The notes beneath the pieces were generated by a model. The model was not told the origin of the DNA, did no database searches, and saw only the letters and a program-made list of their open reading frames with translations. From positions 186,001 to 250,000 of the forward strand of contig NZ_QRDY01000006.1 in NCBI RefSeq assembly GCF_003386205.1: a stretch of 64,000 nt of DNA, given 5' to 3'. Numbering within the stretch: position 1 is the stretch's first letter; each line of letters begins with the position of its first letter. The position numbers and the translations under genes were made by a program. The DNA comes from Cohnella lupini. Lineage in GTDB: Bacteria > Bacillota > Bacilli > Paenibacillales > Paenibacillaceae. This document shows positions 63,560-64,000 of the stretch, piece after piece.

Positions 63560-64000
63560 GCGCCTTCAGTTCCCTTCGTTCCGACATGGAGCGCCGCAAC
63601 CCCACCCGTAAGCGGATAGGCTTTTACGTTGCGCATCCCGACGGTGCGGAATAACTCTGCCAGTGCCTGCAAATCAGGGAACGTCGTCAACGACTCCGGA
63701 AGCCAGCTATATTGCTCGTACCTTCTCACGAACCATTTGCCCAGCAGAGGTAAAACTTTCTCGAAGTAAAAATAATAAATGCCCTTGAACGGTTGCCATG
63801 TCGGTTTCGAAAGCTCGAGGCACACGATTTTCCCGCCGGGCTTGACCACTCTTTTCATTTCCTTCAGCGTTTTGACAATGTCGGGAACGTTTCTAAGCCC
63901 GAAACCGATCGTAACGAAATCGAAGGAATTATCTTCGAACGGAAGCTCCATAGCGTTACCCTGAACGAGCGAGATTTGCTCATCCAGGCCGAGCTTTTCT
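63556..64000 (-). CDS. menG: Demethylmenaquinone methyltransferase, N terminus outside the window
   Basis: The C-terminal 147 residues or so of a UbiE/MenG methyltransferase are visible. They include NAMELPFEDNSFDFVTIGFG, GLRNVPDIVKTLKEMKRVVK and YEQYSWLPESLTTFPD, all family signatures. It methylates demethylmenaquinone with S-adenosylmethionine as the last step. The SAM-binding N terminus runs off the right edge. It lies upstream of ubiA-ubiX-mqnA-hepT in one overlapping operon. Confidence 0.93.
   Translation of the reverse strand, partial: EKLGLDEQISLVQGNAMELPFEDNSFDFVTIGFGLRNVPDIVKTLKEMKRVVKPGGKIVCLELSKPTWQPFKGIYYFYFEKVLPLLGKWFVRRYEQYSWLPESLTTFPDLQALAELFRTVGMRNVKAYPLTGGVAALHVGTKGTEGA

Overview
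This 64-kb window looks like a chromosomal segment of a Paenibacillaceae bacterium (Paenibacillus or Cohnella type). The evidence is a moderately GC-rich Bacillales gene order, strong GGAGG ribosome sites, bacillithiol genes, a ypjABCD/qcrABC block and a Bacillus-like aromatic amino acid supraoperon. Quinone genes of the futalosine type (mqnA with ubiX- and ubiA-like genes) replace part of the classical men context. No rRNA, tRNA, phage, insertion sequence or CRISPR array was seen. Most of the window is housekeeping metabolism. The unusual material lies in the regulatory leaders, one small-RNA locus, one tandem-repeat array and a few orphan genes.

Layout. 1-92: 5' end of a secreted protein, running off the left edge. 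318-3389: leuCD with a divergent LysR regulator. 3401-11835: a methionine-salvage block (mtnU divergent from mtnE, then mtnWXB) split by a T-box-controlled proBAC proline operon. 11912-16075: hbd-ackA-asnS-dnaD, on the minus strand like most of what follows. 16190-17940: an ECF sigma/anti-sigma pair. 18089-20120: an FtsH-like protease without its extracytoplasmic domain, paired with a small membrane-anchored protein. 20303-25669: dinG-rex-mtaD-ypmB, joined by 4-base overlaps. 25727-28611: a helical-repeat protein and panBCD, the latter behind a structured leader resembling the pan RNA motif. 28888-35357: birA, cca, bshA, bshB1, mgsA, dapB, a TPR gene and ypjD, with ypjC divergent. 36319-40934: ypjB, ypjA, qcrABC and ypiF. 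41146-44916: an IDEAL-domain protein, a decayed gamma-carbonic anhydrase, an orphan protein, a histidine phosphatase and a second ECF sigma/anti-sigma pair. 45234-45376: a predicted CcpA-controlled small RNA. 45452-58519: aroC-aroB-aroH, an orphan gene, a 14-unit 51-bp repeat array, then trpEDCFBA-hisC-tyrA behind a TRAP-like attenuator. 58609-64000: a 53-aa protein, cheR, ndk, hepT, mqnA, ubiX, ubiA and a partial menG.

How it works together. The right half follows the B. subtilis order menG-hepT-ndk-cheR-aroC-aroB-aroH-trp-hisC-tyrA. It makes chorismate, tryptophan, tyrosine and histidine precursors, and menaquinone from chorismate. Menaquinol feeds the qcrABC complex. Rex and CcpA-type sites link redox and carbon state to this region. 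The left half recycles methylthioadenosine and makes leucine, proline, pantothenate, biotinyl-protein and bacillithiol. Control is by several RNA mechanisms: a T-box (pro), a TRAP-like attenuator (trp), a pan-type leader (pan) and the small RNA. Both ECF loci carry the same -35/-10 signature, TGAACC-N16-CGT, which suggests autoregulation.
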